This document shows positions 33,141-41,736 of a DNA stretch of 64,000 bases, one piece after another; position 1 is the stretch's first letter; each line of letters opens with the position of its first letter. The stretch is from Aquimarina spongiae (GTDB lineage: Bacteria; Bacteroidota; Bacteroidia; Flavobacteriales; Flavobacteriaceae), in NCBI RefSeq assembly GCF_900141785.1, contig NZ_FQYP01000013.1, positions 1 to 64,000 of the forward strand. Direction: 5' to 3'. The notes under the pieces were generated by a model that worked only from the letters and a program-made list of their open reading frames with translations, searched no databases and had not been told where the DNA came from. Both the position numbers and the translations under genes were made by a program.

Positions 33141-33370
33141 CTATGTTCTCTTGAAATTTTGATTTATGAATAATTTAGGGCCTTTATTACTTATACGTAA
33201 TATGTTACATAAATGTTACAAAAATGTTTAATTTTTATTTTTCCCCATCAATTATCAAAAGCTTAGTCGTTGACCTTTCCCTTTACTTACAGGGCTTTTG
33301 TACTTTATTTTAAGGATGTGAAAAAAGGAATTTATTTTTCAATTTTGTAATACTGCAATGATTTTTAACC

Positions 33371-34687
33371 CTAGAATTGATAACAAAACCCGGTTTGTAA
33401 CTGTATATATAATGGCTGGTAAGAGGTTCGGTTCTGACTCGCATCTTGCAATTGGTATTTTACTAATGTGGTGATGCTCAAATAAATTTTGTTATAAATT
33501 GGATATTTGAAATTGGTCCCAAAATTAATGCTAAAGTTCGTTTTTTGAAGTTTGTCGTTGCTACCAAGAGAAGTATTAGTCATAGGGGATGAGAGTTTTA
33601 TTTCACTGCTGTTTTGAATGACAAAACTCAATCCTCCAATAAATGAAGCTTGTACCTTTTTGTCTATAAAAAGATATCCTAACTCCATGGATATTTCGTG
33701 AAAACTAATTCTTTGTGAAAGGCTACTGTTAGTTGCTAAGGTATCAATACCGATATTAGGAGTAATGTCTTGAACGGTGGATGGGAATTGTAGAGGGGTA
33801 ATATCTTTAACTTCATTTTTGATTGAGAAATGGTTGTAACCAATTCGCGAAGAAAGTCTTTTACTCAGGCCAGCATTGAAAATAATGCCAAATCCATTTC
33901 CAATGTCACCAGTATTCGAATTTTGATTCAAGTTGTCACTAATCAAAGATCCATCTGGGTTGAGATGATAGGTAGGTGCTAAATGAATTCCAATACTGTA
34001 TTTTGGAGTGAAGGCTTTAGCACTCTTTATGGTATCAATAGGAATTATTTGATCCTCTGTTAGCAATGCTCCCTTAGGATAGTAAGATGCCAGTTTTGAT
34101 TCTTGAGCCAGAATTGTGCTGAGTACATTATATTGGTTATTTGTGTTTGCTGAATTGGAACTTTTTCCTAAAGATGTTTCTGTGGTATTTTCTAAAATAT
34201 GATTGTTGATGCTAGTTTTGTATTGAGTTATGTTGCTATTCTCAGGTTTCTCTATTTTTTTGTTGTTTGATAATGGCGTTGCAGCTTTAGTAGCTAAGGA
34301 ATCAAAAGTAGTAGTATTAGGTGGTGTTTGGGTAACTCTAATGTTGTTTTGGGTTTCGGTAGGAGTGTTGAATTGTTTATTGTTGTGGTTTTCTGTTTCT
34401 AAAACAAGATCATCACAATCTGAAATTTCTTGTTCTTCTTGCAGGACAATTTGAAGATGTTCAGGGGAGGGATTCAGAGGTTTTTTTTCATCCGATATAT
34501 AAAAGAAAAGGATCGTCGCACCTAACACCAACATCGCTCCTGAAGCAATGATCCAATAGGGAATCTTAAATTTTCCCTGCGGAGGTAATTCAGCTTCAAT
34601 GTCCTCCCAGCTAAGTGAACTGGGAGCCGCTTCAAAGTTTTTTAACTTTTCGCTGAAAATTTTTCCTATATCTCTTTTATCGCTCAT
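33371..34687 (-). CDS. Anti-sigma-like membrane protein with outer membrane barrel-like C-terminus
   Basis: The 438-residue protein has a cytoplasmic N-terminus of about 45 residues (IGKIFSEKLKNFEAAPSSLSWEDIEAEL). One membrane helix is at about 46-68 (IIASGAMLVLGATILFFYI). A low-complexity Asn/Thr linker to about 215 leads to a beta-rich end (YSIGIHLAPTYHLNPDG, SSRIGYNHFSI, LQTGFCYQF). Its start overlaps the ECF sigma gene by 11 bases. The N-terminus resembles those of proteins that bind ECF sigma factors. A span from the inner membrane through a long linker to a barrel-like domain is a recurring Bacteroidota design, and its purpose is not established. Confidence 0.7.
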   Translation of the reverse strand: MSDKRDIGKIFSEKLKNFEAAPSSLSWEDIEAELPPQGKFKIPYWIIASGAMLVLGATILFFYISDEKKPLNPSPEHLQIVLQEEQEISDCDDLVLETENHNNKQFNTPTETQNNIRVTQTPPNTTTFDSLATKAATPLSNNKKIEKPENSNITQYKTSINNHILENTTETSLGKSSNSANTNNQYNVLSTILAQESKLASYYPKGALLTEDQIIPIDTIKSAKAFTPKYSIGIHLAPTYHLNPDGSLISDNLNQNSNTGDIGNGFGIIFNAGLSKRLSSRIGYNHFSIKNEVKDITPLQFPSTVQDITPNIGIDTLATNSSLSQRISFHEISMELGYLFIDKKVQASFIGGLSFVIQNSSEIKLSSPMTNTSLGSNDKLQKTNFSINFGTNFKYPIYNKIYLSITTLVKYQLQDASQNRTSYQPLYIQLQTGFCYQF

Positions 34688-35234
34688 TACGTACTAGAAT
34701 TTTTTTTTGGGGATTTCGCAAAGCAGTTATTTTTGTTTTTAGTAACACCTTAGCTCTATGAAGGTTCGATTTTGATGTGCCTTCTGAAATATTGAGCATT
34801 GTAGCGATTTCTTTGTGTGAATAACTATCGAGTTCGTATAGACTAAACACTAATCGGTATTGGTCAGGTAATTCCTGTATAAAAATTAGTAATTCATCCA
34901 AACGAAAATCTACCATTTCGGGCTCTATTGTGGTATCTGCAACTCTGTTTTCATCAATCTGTAATGCAGGTGTGCTAGACTTTTTATATTTATCGATAGC
35001 CTTGTTAATAGCTATACGTTTTACCCATCCATCAAAGGACCCCTTAAAATTATATTGGTTTATTTTTTTGAATATGGTAATGAAGGTATCCTGTAAATTA
35101 TCCTCAGCTTCATTATAATTTTTGCAATATTTTAGACTCAAAGAGAAGAGCACATCCTTGTATAGGTGAAACAATTCACTCTGGGCGTTTCTATTATTTT
35201 TTTGACATTCTTTTATTAACTTTTTTATATTCAA
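34677..35234 (-). CDS. ECF RNA polymerase sigma factor
   Basis: The 185-residue protein has region 2 (SELFHLYKDVLFSLSLKYC, NEAEDNLQDTFITIFKKI, FDGWVKRIAINKAIDKYK) and region 4 (LPDQYRLVFSLYELDSYSHKEIATML, GTSKSNLHRAKVLLK). It is a different group from the sigma at 5125 but has the same promoter type ahead of it (35303-35327). The start ATG is about 60 nt from the predicted transcription start. The next gene overlaps it and is probably its anti-sigma factor. Confidence 0.93.
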   Translation of the reverse strand: MNIKKLIKECQKNNRNAQSELFHLYKDVLFSLSLKYCKNYNEAEDNLQDTFITIFKKINQYNFKGSFDGWVKRIAINKAIDKYKKSSTPALQIDENRVADTTIEPEMVDFRLDELLIFIQELPDQYRLVFSLYELDSYSHKEIATMLNISEGTSKSNLHRAKVLLKTKITALRNPQKKILVRNER

Positions 35235-35302
35235 TGTACCTAGGCTTTACTAAGAACTATGTCTTTTGTAATATATTTAAAATAAAGTATTTACTTGTTT
35301 TA

Positions 35303-35327
35303 AGACTGGGTAATAAAAAAAGGTTGC
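35303..35327 (-). promoter_or_regulatory. ECF-type promoter of the second sigma gene
   Basis: On the minus strand GCAACC, 15 bp, then GTCT, with a T-rich spacer start. It points to autoregulation of the sigma gene at 35234. Confidence 0.65.
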
Positions 35328-35345
35328 GTGAATATCTAAAATAAA

Positions 35346-35380
35346 AACAATCTTCTCCTTTATCAATAGGAGAAGATTGC
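35346..35380 (-). terminator. Terminator of the ECF-controlled lipoprotein gene
   Basis: A perfect 12-bp stem (CAATCTTCTCCT with AGGAGAAGATTG) closes an 8-nt loop and is followed by T-rich sequence on the minus strand, directly after the stop at 35389. Confidence 0.82.
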
Positions 35381-35388
35381 TCAAGGAA

Positions 35389-36441
35389 CTAACGTTCATC
35401 ATCGCTTTCACAGGCTTCAACAAATAATACAATTTTAATTATGTAGGTTTCATCATCTTGTTTATTGTTAACTTTTACATACACTATTTGGGGGTTAGTG
35501 ATGTTTTGGTAACCCGAAGAGTCTATTGCATTTAAATCCTGTTCAGCAGATACACCATCCTCAAAAAACATTAAGGATACGTTGGAGTTATTGGTAGTGT
35601 TTTGTTGTAAAGAGATGATACAATCTTTGTAATCATCTAAGATAAATGTAGCCTTGTCTTCTGTGTTTTCTTGTGGGCATTCTCTAAATTCTACATAGTT
35701 ACATGAATTTGGAATACCACATTTTTTGGTAATGGTATAGCTTTGGTCTTCATTTGCGATTTCTATGCTTTCGTCAGTAATAGAGATCACTTTCCAATTA
35801 AAATTCCAATCTTCTATTATTTCCGAATTTCCCTCAAGATGAAGGTTAATGTGCAGTTCCTCTACTACAAATAATGCTATCCAGGAAATACGATATGCAG
35901 TGCCTTGATCATAGAAGACACCCGTGCCATCTTCATAAAAATCCATTACAGAATCATTATATCTCTCATTTTCTGTAGACGAAGTTATTTGCCATATACA
36001 ATTGGTTTCTTCCAATACACCTTCACAATATCTTATGATTTCTGACTCGATACAGCTTTCGATTGCTGTTTTTAACTCTTCGTTGTTGTTGATGGTAAAG
36101 GATGTACCATCTTCTAGTACGCTGGATATAGGATAGCTAAGTCCTATAGCACTATCGTCTTCGGTATTGTCCAAGGCTGCTATAAATTCTAAGTTATTTC
36201 GAATGATCTGGCTATCCACAATTTCAGATTCATCGTTGTAGCGATATACGTTGAAAGGATAAATAAAGGTAACGCACACGGCATCTTCGGATTCACTTTT
36301 AATTTCGGAGAAAATTTTCAAATCATCAAAAAGTTCTGAATTGGCATCTATTTTTCCAATATCGAATAATTCAAAAGGTTCATTGCTACAAGAAATTATC
36401 AAAATTGTTGTAGCTATAATACATAAGTTTCTAAGTTTCAT
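35389..36441 (-). CDS. Hypothetical lipoprotein under ECF-type control
   Basis: I use ATG 36441; ATG 36444 adds one Met. The 350-residue product has a lipobox at LIISC. An acidic domain with about nine cysteines follows (VCVTF, ESCIESEIIRYCEG, ETNCIW, KKCGIPNSCNYVEFRECPQ). A lipocalin-like stretch is seen at about 150-240 (DSVMDFYEDGTGVFYDQ). No family was recognised. It has its own ECF-type promoter (36474-36498) of the same form as the sigma gene downstream, and a terminator separates the two. It is therefore a good candidate target of the sigma factor at 35234. Confidence 0.75.
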   Translation of the reverse strand: MKLRNLCIIATTILIISCSNEPFELFDIGKIDANSELFDDLKIFSEIKSESEDAVCVTFIYPFNVYRYNDESEIVDSQIIRNNLEFIAALDNTEDDSAIGLSYPISSVLEDGTSFTINNNEELKTAIESCIESEIIRYCEGVLEETNCIWQITSSTENERYNDSVMDFYEDGTGVFYDQGTAYRISWIALFVVEELHINLHLEGNSEIIEDWNFNWKVISITDESIEIANEDQSYTITKKCGIPNSCNYVEFRECPQENTEDKATFILDDYKDCIISLQQNTTNNSNVSLMFFEDGVSAEQDLNAIDSSGYQNITNPQIVYVKVNNKQDDETYIIKIVLFVEACESDDER

Positions 36442-36473
36442 CATAACCTTAAATTTCTTGGTGACATCTTATT

Positions 36474-36498
36474 AGACAGATGGTTTTAAAAAGGTTGC
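36474..36498 (-). promoter_or_regulatory. ECF-type promoter of the lipoprotein gene
   Basis: On the minus strand GCAACC, 15 bp, then GTCT followed by AA. It would start transcription about 25 nt before the ATG at 36441. It has the same spacing as 35303-35327. Confidence 0.65.
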
Positions 36499-36632
36499 GT
36501 GGGTTATGGGTTTCTTTTGATTTTGGTAAGATAAAACCTTTGTGGGTTTGTTAAGTATCTTATTATTAACGGGTTATTTTTTGCTGGAGAAGGTTAAATA
36601 TCTATATTTAAATGTCTAAACAATTTTAAATT

Positions 36633-37019
36633 ATGAGAAAATTACACAAATTATCTACAAAGTTCTTGTATAGGATAGGGAGTCCTATGGCAAGAATAAT
36701 TCCTTTATTATTTATTTTTTGTTTGCTGTTTTCTAGTTGTTATACCTATAAAAACATGGAAACTGCAGGGTATGAAATCAAGCCTAATAAAACGTACCGA
36801 ATTACAACAGAAACATTAATCAAAAAAAAGATAAAGGTTATAGAGGTAACAAATTCTGAAATTGTAGGGAGGATAGACATGAAAAATGTTGTTATTCCTG
36901 TTTCAGAAATTCAAGAAATTAAATTGAGAAAATTCTCTTATTTTAAAAGCTTCGTAGTAGTACCAGCGACTTATGTTGCAGCCGGGATAGGACTTGTATA
37001 TTCTGGGGTATATTATTAA
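36633..37019 (+). CDS. Small hypothetical lipoprotein
   Basis: The 128-residue product has a long basic N-terminus, a hydrophobic segment, and a lipobox at LLFSSC (about Cys36). A short beta domain (YKNMETAGYEIKPNKTYRI, KKKIKVIEVTNSEIVG) and a final hydrophobic stretch (VVPATYVAAGIGLVYSG) follow. It may start at a later ATG (residue 19, MARIIPLL), which would give a more usual signal peptide. No family was recognised. It stands alone, with a strong bidirectional terminator after it. Confidence 0.6.
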   Translation: MRKLHKLSTKFLYRIGSPMARIIPLLFIFCLLFSSCYTYKNMETAGYEIKPNKTYRITTETLIKKKIKVIEVTNSEIVGRIDMKNVVIPVSEIQEIKLRKFSYFKSFVVVPATYVAAGIGLVYSGVYY

Positions 37020-37030
37020 ATCTTAGACAT

Positions 37031-37067
37031 AAAAAAAGTGTCTTCTTTTACTGAAGACACTTTTTTT
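37031..37067. terminator. Bidirectional hairpin terminator
   Basis: A 15-bp stem (AAAAAAAGTGTCTTC with GAAGACACTTTTTTT) around a 7-nt loop. It lies between the small lipoprotein gene and the convergent pnp. Confidence 0.85.
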
Positions 37068-37085
37068 ATGATTAATAGAAAGAAA

Positions 37086-39257
37086 TTAGTTTTCTTTCTT
37101 ATTATGTTGTGGTTTTCTATCACCTTTAGGCTTTCCTTCTGGTCTAGGAGGACGTTGCAAAAGAGCTTTTCTAGAAACCTTTTCTTTTCTTGTTTTTGGA
37201 TCAACACCAAAGTATTTTACATCGATAACATCTCCTAAGTTAACTACATCGGTAACGTTATTTGTACGCTCCCAAGCTAGTTCAGAAATGTGCAGCAATA
37301 CTTCGTTTCCTGGAGCATCGATATACTCTACTACAGCACCAAAATCCAAAATCTTAATCACTTTTACTTCGTAAACACTTCCTACTTCAGGTTTAAAAGT
37401 AATGGCTTCGATTTTTCTGATTACAGTATCGATAGCCTCTTGCTCTACACCTAAGATTTCCACAATTCCATGCTCTCCATCTTCCTCGATTACGATAGTA
37501 GTACCCGTTTCTTTCTGCATCTCCTGGATCACTTTACCGCTAGGTCCAATAACTGCTCCAATGTATGATTCTGGAATAGTGATTTTCACCATCTTCGGTG
37601 CATGAGCCTTAACAGATTCGTTAGGAGTCTCGATAGTATCAGTTAGTTTTTCCAGAATATGTAAACGACCATCACGAGCTTGTTTTAAAGCTTTTACCAA
37701 GATTTCGTAAGAAAGTCCTTTGATCTTGATGTCCATTTGACAAGCCGTAATACCATCAGCTGTACCTGTTACTTTGAAGTCCATGTCTCCCAAGTGATCT
37801 TCGTCTCCAAGAATATCCGATAATACCGCATATTTATCTCCATCAGAGATCAAACCCATAGCAATACCTGATACTGGCTTTTTAATCTTAATACCAGCAT
37901 CCATTAATGCCATAGTTCCAGAACATACGGTAGCCATTGAAGAAGAACCGTTTGATTCTAATACTTCAGATACTACACGAACTGTATATGGACAATCTTC
38001 AGGGATCATTCCTTTTAATGCACGTTGTGCCAGGTTTCCGTGACCTACTTCTCTTCTGGATGTACCTCTTAATGGTCTGGCTTCTCCAGTAGAGAAAGGA
38101 GGGAAGTTATAATGCAAGTAGAAGGTTTCTTCTCCTTGTTGAGTTGGTAAATCAATTACGTTAGCTTCTCTGGATGTACCCAAAGTTACCGTAGCTAATG
38201 CTTGAGTTTCCCCTCTGGTAAAGATAGAAGAACCATGAGTAGATGGTAAGTAATCTACTTCACACCAGATCGGTCTAATGTCAGTAGTAGCACGTCCATC
38301 AAGGCGAATACCTTCATCTAGTGTTAGGTTTCTTACGGCTTCTTTATGAGCTTTTCCGAAATATTTAGAAATTAAATCTCCTTTTTCTTCAAGCTCTTCT
38401 TCTGTATACTGTGCCTTGATTTCGTCTTTTATTTCAGAAAAAGCTAAACCTCTTTCTTTTTTAGAAGAACCTTGCTTCGCAACATCATAACACTTTTGAT
38501 ACGCTTGTTCGTATATTTTTTTCTCTAATTCTTCGTCTTGTGCTTCTGGCTCGTATTCTCTGGTTTCTTTTTTACCAACTGCTTCAGCTAAACGGACTTG
38601 TGCTTCACACTGTACTTTAATAGCTTCGTGAGCGACTTTAATAGCTTCGGTCATTTCTTCCTCAGAAACCTCGTCCATTTCTCCTTCAACCATGGCAACA
38701 GAATCTGCAGATGCACCTACCATTAAATCGATATCGGCATTTTCTAATTGTGCTCTACTAGGGTTGATTACAAACTCACCGTCAATTCTTGCTACTCGTA
38801 CTTCAGAAATAGGAGTTTCAAAAGGGATGTCAGAAAGTTGGATCGCTGTAGAAGCTGCCAAACCTGCAAGAGCATCTGGCATTACATCTTCGTCATGAGA
38901 CATCAATTGTATCATAACTTGTGTTTCAGAATGATAATCTTTAGGGAATAACGGACGTAATACACGGTCCACTAATCGCATGGTAAGAATCTCTTCTGTA
39001 CTTGGGCGAGCTTCTCTCTTGAAAAAACCACCTGGATAGCGTCCTGCAGCAGCAAATTTTTCACGATAATCAACAGTTAGTGGTAAAAAATCTACTGGAG
39101 AAGGATCGTAAGAAGAGACAACAGTACAAAGTAGCATTGCCTTACCCATTTGAACAACAACAGACCCGTGAGCTTGTTTTGCTAGTTTTCCGGTTTCGAG
39201 GGTGATTTGTCTTCCATCACCTAGGTCGATAACCTCTTTATAAACTTGTGGAATCAT
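37086..39257 (-). CDS. pnp: Polyribonucleotide nucleotidyltransferase (PNPase)
   Basis: I use ATG 39257 (723 residues, MIPQVYKEVI), since the family normally starts there; upstream ATGs at 39281 and 39293 are in frame. The enzyme is a trimeric phosphorolytic 3'-5' exonuclease. It has two RNase PH domains (first with KLAKQAHGSVVVQMG and FFKREARPS, second with TRGETQALATVTLG and EGIRLDGR), a helical linker, a KH domain (IGAVIGPSGKVIQEMQ) and an S1 domain (YEVKVIKILDFGAVVEY). The tail is basic. It follows rpsO on the same strand, the common rpsO-pnp order, with a terminator between. Confidence 0.96.
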   Translation of the reverse strand: MIPQVYKEVIDLGDGRQITLETGKLAKQAHGSVVVQMGKAMLLCTVVSSYDPSPVDFLPLTVDYREKFAAAGRYPGGFFKREARPSTEEILTMRLVDRVLRPLFPKDYHSETQVMIQLMSHDEDVMPDALAGLAASTAIQLSDIPFETPISEVRVARIDGEFVINPSRAQLENADIDLMVGASADSVAMVEGEMDEVSEEEMTEAIKVAHEAIKVQCEAQVRLAEAVGKKETREYEPEAQDEELEKKIYEQAYQKCYDVAKQGSSKKERGLAFSEIKDEIKAQYTEEELEEKGDLISKYFGKAHKEAVRNLTLDEGIRLDGRATTDIRPIWCEVDYLPSTHGSSIFTRGETQALATVTLGTSREANVIDLPTQQGEETFYLHYNFPPFSTGEARPLRGTSRREVGHGNLAQRALKGMIPEDCPYTVRVVSEVLESNGSSSMATVCSGTMALMDAGIKIKKPVSGIAMGLISDGDKYAVLSDILGDEDHLGDMDFKVTGTADGITACQMDIKIKGLSYEILVKALKQARDGRLHILEKLTDTIETPNESVKAHAPKMVKITIPESYIGAVIGPSGKVIQEMQKETGTTIVIEEDGEHGIVEILGVEQEAIDTVIRKIEAITFKPEVGSVYEVKVIKILDFGAVVEYIDAPGNEVLLHISELAWERTNNVTDVVNLGDVIDVKYFGVDPKTRKEKVSRKALLQRPPRPEGKPKGDRKPQHNKKEN

Positions 39258-39456
39258 AATTTGTTTTTGATTCGTGCCCATATCATATTTCACTTCATTT
39301 TCTGAAATGTGCTATAGGCCTAATTAAACATTGGTTTTCCGTCTTCACTCGGACGGACAAGGTTGTGTTGTTGTAGTAATTGCGCGACCAATGAAAAACT
39401 AAGGCATACATTTATAGGTATTGCTATAAATGGTTTTCTTTAAAAATATATATAAT

Positions 39457-39485
39457 AAAAAAAGAGGCGCGCAGCCTCTCTTTTT
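39457..39485 (-). terminator. Hairpin terminator between rpsO and pnp
   Basis: GAGGC and GCCTC form a short GC-rich stem flanked by A and T runs, 8 bp after the rpsO stop. Part of the transcription may read through into pnp. Confidence 0.7.
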
Positions 39486-39486
39486 C

Positions 39487-39756
39487 TTATTTTCTTAATC
39501 CTAATTCTTTAACGATTGCACGATATCTCATGATATCTTTTTTCTTAAGATAGTCAAGTAAATCTCTACGCTTACCTACTAGCTTTACCAAAGAACGCTC
39601 TGTGTTAAAATCTTTACGATTTTTCTTTAAGTGTTCTGTTAAATGGGTAATTCTGTAAGTAAATAATGCAATCTGACCTTCTGCAGAACCACTGTCATTC
39701 TTTCCTTTACCGTGTTTTGCGAAGATTTCTTCTTTAGTTTCTTTTGTTAGATACAT
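39487..39756 (-). CDS. rpsO: 30S ribosomal protein S15
   Basis: The 89-residue protein, from ATG 39756, has the S15 motifs GSAEGQIALFTYRITHLTEHL and LVKLVGKRRDLLDYLK. It binds 16S rRNA early in assembly of the 30S platform. A longer frame reaches 39813, but the promoter box at 39811-39818 overlaps it, so the shorter start is right. The length matches the family. Confidence 0.97.
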   Translation of the reverse strand: MYLTKETKEEIFAKHGKGKNDSGSAEGQIALFTYRITHLTEHLKKNRKDFNTERSLVKLVGKRRDLLDYLKKKDIMRYRAIVKELGLRK

Positions 39757-39810
39757 TCCAATATTATTTAAATGATTTTTATGTATTGATAACATTCTGC
39801 TATCAGCGTG

Positions 39811-39818
39811 CAAATATA
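39811..39818 (-). promoter_or_regulatory. -7 box of rpsO
   Basis: The minus strand reads TATATTTG followed by CACG. It gives a leader of about 48 nt, long enough for the usual S15 autoregulation, though no such element was identified. Confidence 0.55.
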
Positions 39819-39921
39819 GTACTTTTTAATCAAGTAATCCTTTTTATTAAAAAAAATAATATTGACTTAAACCTTTTGTAAAAATCTAAGTCTTAGGATG
39901 GTAACGTTAAAATTAAATATT

Positions 39922-40752
39922 ATGAAAAACAGCATCTTGAAATTTGGTTTAGTAGCATTCCTTTCTGTAATATTTGTAGGATGTACCCAGGATGAATCTG
40001 AAGATATCACTACTAGCGATCTAAACATTGAAGAAACTACACTCACTGCAAAAATTGATACCAATGCAGAGTTTATCAGTGATACGTTTTTGCAAATTTA
40101 TGAGTACGAAGAAGTGGCAACCCCTTTTAAGAGTTCTGTTCATCCGTTTATTCCGGATTGTGCTACTATTACAGTGGTTGTGACTGATACTACAAAGAAT
40201 ATAACCGTTGATTTTGGAACCGAAGGTTGCGAGGTGAGAGGTCGTATAATTAAAGGTAAAGTGTTGATGTCTTACGAAATTGATTTGGAAGCTCGAGTAC
40301 GTATTATCAATTATAGTCTGGAAGACTTTTTTGTCGATGATACCCAGTTCGAAGGTTCAAAGACAATTACCAGAGAACGAATGAATGACGAAGGTAATCC
40401 ACAATATACCATGAATGTGGATCTGACGGTCACTTTTGCTGATGGAACAGTGGCTTCTAGAACAGGAACAAAGACTCGTGAATGGATAGAAGGAGTGTTG
40501 AATGGGAATTGGGGAGATAATGTGTTTTTAATTACTGGTGCCTGGGCAACTAATTTTGCTAATGGTAATACGCATAGTACAACCATCACAACTCCGATAC
40601 GAAGAGAGGCTAGTTGTCGATTCCTGGTTAGTGGAATAGTGGATTTGGTAAGAACTAATTTTAGTGGAACCCTGGATTATGGTGATGGGTCGTGTGATAA
40701 TTTGGCAGTATTTACCAATACAGATGGAGAAGAGAGAGAAATTCGATTATAG
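39922..40752 (+). CDS. Hypothetical lipoprotein
   Basis: From ATG 39922 the product has 276 residues with a signal ending VIFVGC; the ATG at 39898 would put eight polar residues ahead of the signal. The mature part is acidic and beta-rich (ATITVVVTDTTKNITVDFG, GRIIKGKVLMSYEIDLEARV, TMNVDLTVTFADGTVASRTG) and ends with paired Cys (ASCRFLVSG, DGSCDNL). The shape is that of a Bacteroidota surface or periplasmic lipoprotein of unknown function. It stands alone and convergent to accD. Confidence 0.7.
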   Translation: MKNSILKFGLVAFLSVIFVGCTQDESEDITTSDLNIEETTLTAKIDTNAEFISDTFLQIYEYEEVATPFKSSVHPFIPDCATITVVVTDTTKNITVDFGTEGCEVRGRIIKGKVLMSYEIDLEARVRIINYSLEDFFVDDTQFEGSKTITRERMNDEGNPQYTMNVDLTVTFADGTVASRTGTKTREWIEGVLNGNWGDNVFLITGAWATNFANGNTHSTTITTPIRREASCRFLVSGIVDLVRTNFSGTLDYGDGSCDNLAVFTNTDGEEREIRL

Positions 40753-40773
40753 AATTTTTTGATTAGTGAGTAG

Positions 40774-40806
40774 AAAAGTGCCTTTTTGTACAAAAAGGCA
40801 CTTTCT
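40774..40806. terminator. Bidirectional hairpin terminator
   Basis: AAAGTGCCTTTTTG pairs with CAAAAAGGCACTTT, nearly a perfect palindrome with a tiny loop. It lies between the lipoprotein gene and the 3' end of accD. Confidence 0.82.
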
Positions 40807-40814
40807 TATACTTA

Positions 40815-41672
40815 CTAGTTTGATAATGGACGATTGGTAATCAAGTCCAGATATAAGTTGATCTTTTGTTTTAATTCCTGGCGAGGTGTTATGAAATCAA
40901 GGAAACCGTGTTCCAAAACAAATTCTGCCGTCTGGAAGCCTTCAGGAAGTTCTTTACCTGTAGTATCTCTTACTACACGAGGTCCCGCAAATCCGATAAG
41001 TGCACCAGGTTCTGCAATATTAATGTCACCCAACATCGCAAAAGATGCGGTGGTTCCTCCGGTAGTTGGATCTGTACATAAAGAAATGTAAGGAATACCA
41101 GCATCTGCAAGCTGTGCCAATTTTGCCGATGTTTTTGCCATTTGCATCAAAGACAAGGCAGCCTCCATCATTCTGGCGCCACCAGATTTTGATATCATTA
41201 CAAAAGGAATTTTATGTTTTAAGGAGTGATCCGCCGCTCTTGCAATTTTTTCTCCAACAACACTTCCCATAGATCCTCCAATAAAAGAGAAATCCATACA
41301 AGCGATTACCAAATCATTTCCATTTGACTTTCCTACTGCAGTTCGAACGGCATCCTTAAGATTTGTTTTATCCTGAGCTTCTTTAAGACGATCTACATAT
41401 TTCTTTTTGTCTTCGAATTTAAGAGGATCTTTCGAAGAAAGATTTTTATCAAGTTCTTTAAACTTGTTGTCATCAAATAAAATTTCGAAATATTCTTTAC
41501 TTCCAATGCGAACATGGTATCCATCCTCAGGACTTACGTAGAAGTTTTTTTCAAGTTGCTCTGCGTCAACGATTTTACCCGTGGGGGATTTGTACCAAAG
41601 TCCTTTTGGAACATCTTTTTTGTCTTCGGTCGCGGTTTGTATACCTTTTTGTGTTCTCTTAAACCAAGCCAT
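40815..41672 (-). CDS. accD: Acetyl-CoA carboxylase carboxyltransferase beta subunit, without zinc ribbon cysteines
   Basis: The 285-residue subunit transfers the carboxyl group from biotin to acetyl-CoA in fatty acid synthesis. Carboxyltransferase motifs are present (DFSFIGGSMGSVVGEKI, SKSGGARMMEA, TDPTTGGTTASFAMLGD, FAGPRV). At the N-terminus the four Cys of the usual zinc ribbon are missing: the segments read LWYKSPTGK and YVSPEDGYH where the family has CPxC-type pairs. I recall the same loss in other Flavobacteriaceae, so it is probably a lineage trait and not damage. It follows fbaA, separated by a terminator. Confidence 0.95.
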   Translation of the reverse strand: MAWFKRTQKGIQTATEDKKDVPKGLWYKSPTGKIVDAEQLEKNFYVSPEDGYHVRIGSKEYFEILFDDNKFKELDKNLSSKDPLKFEDKKKYVDRLKEAQDKTNLKDAVRTAVGKSNGNDLVIACMDFSFIGGSMGSVVGEKIARAADHSLKHKIPFVMISKSGGARMMEAALSLMQMAKTSAKLAQLADAGIPYISLCTDPTTGGTTASFAMLGDINIAEPGALIGFAGPRVVRDTTGKELPEGFQTAEFVLEHGFLDFITPRQELKQKINLYLDLITNRPLSN

Positions 41673-41684
41673 AAATTTATATAT

Positions 41685-41723
41685 TAAAAAAGCTGAAACT
41701 CCAGAGGGCGGGGTTTCAGCTTG
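41685..41723 (-). terminator. Terminator of fbaA
   Basis: On the minus strand AAGCTGAAAC pairs with GTTTCAGCTT around a GC-rich loop, followed by TTTT. It lies 14 bp past the fbaA stop. Confidence 0.78.
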
Positions 41724-41736
41724 GTTTTCTAGTCTA

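Noticed and set aside
37016..37238. Two short frames over the terminator and the 3' end of pnp
   Set aside because: They overlap a strong hairpin and a conserved gene; the frames follow from AT-rich stem sequence.
39294..39456. A structured leader or small RNA between rpsO and pnp
   Set aside because: Some GC-rich pairs occur (CGTC..GACG), but no stable or known motif could be supported by eye.
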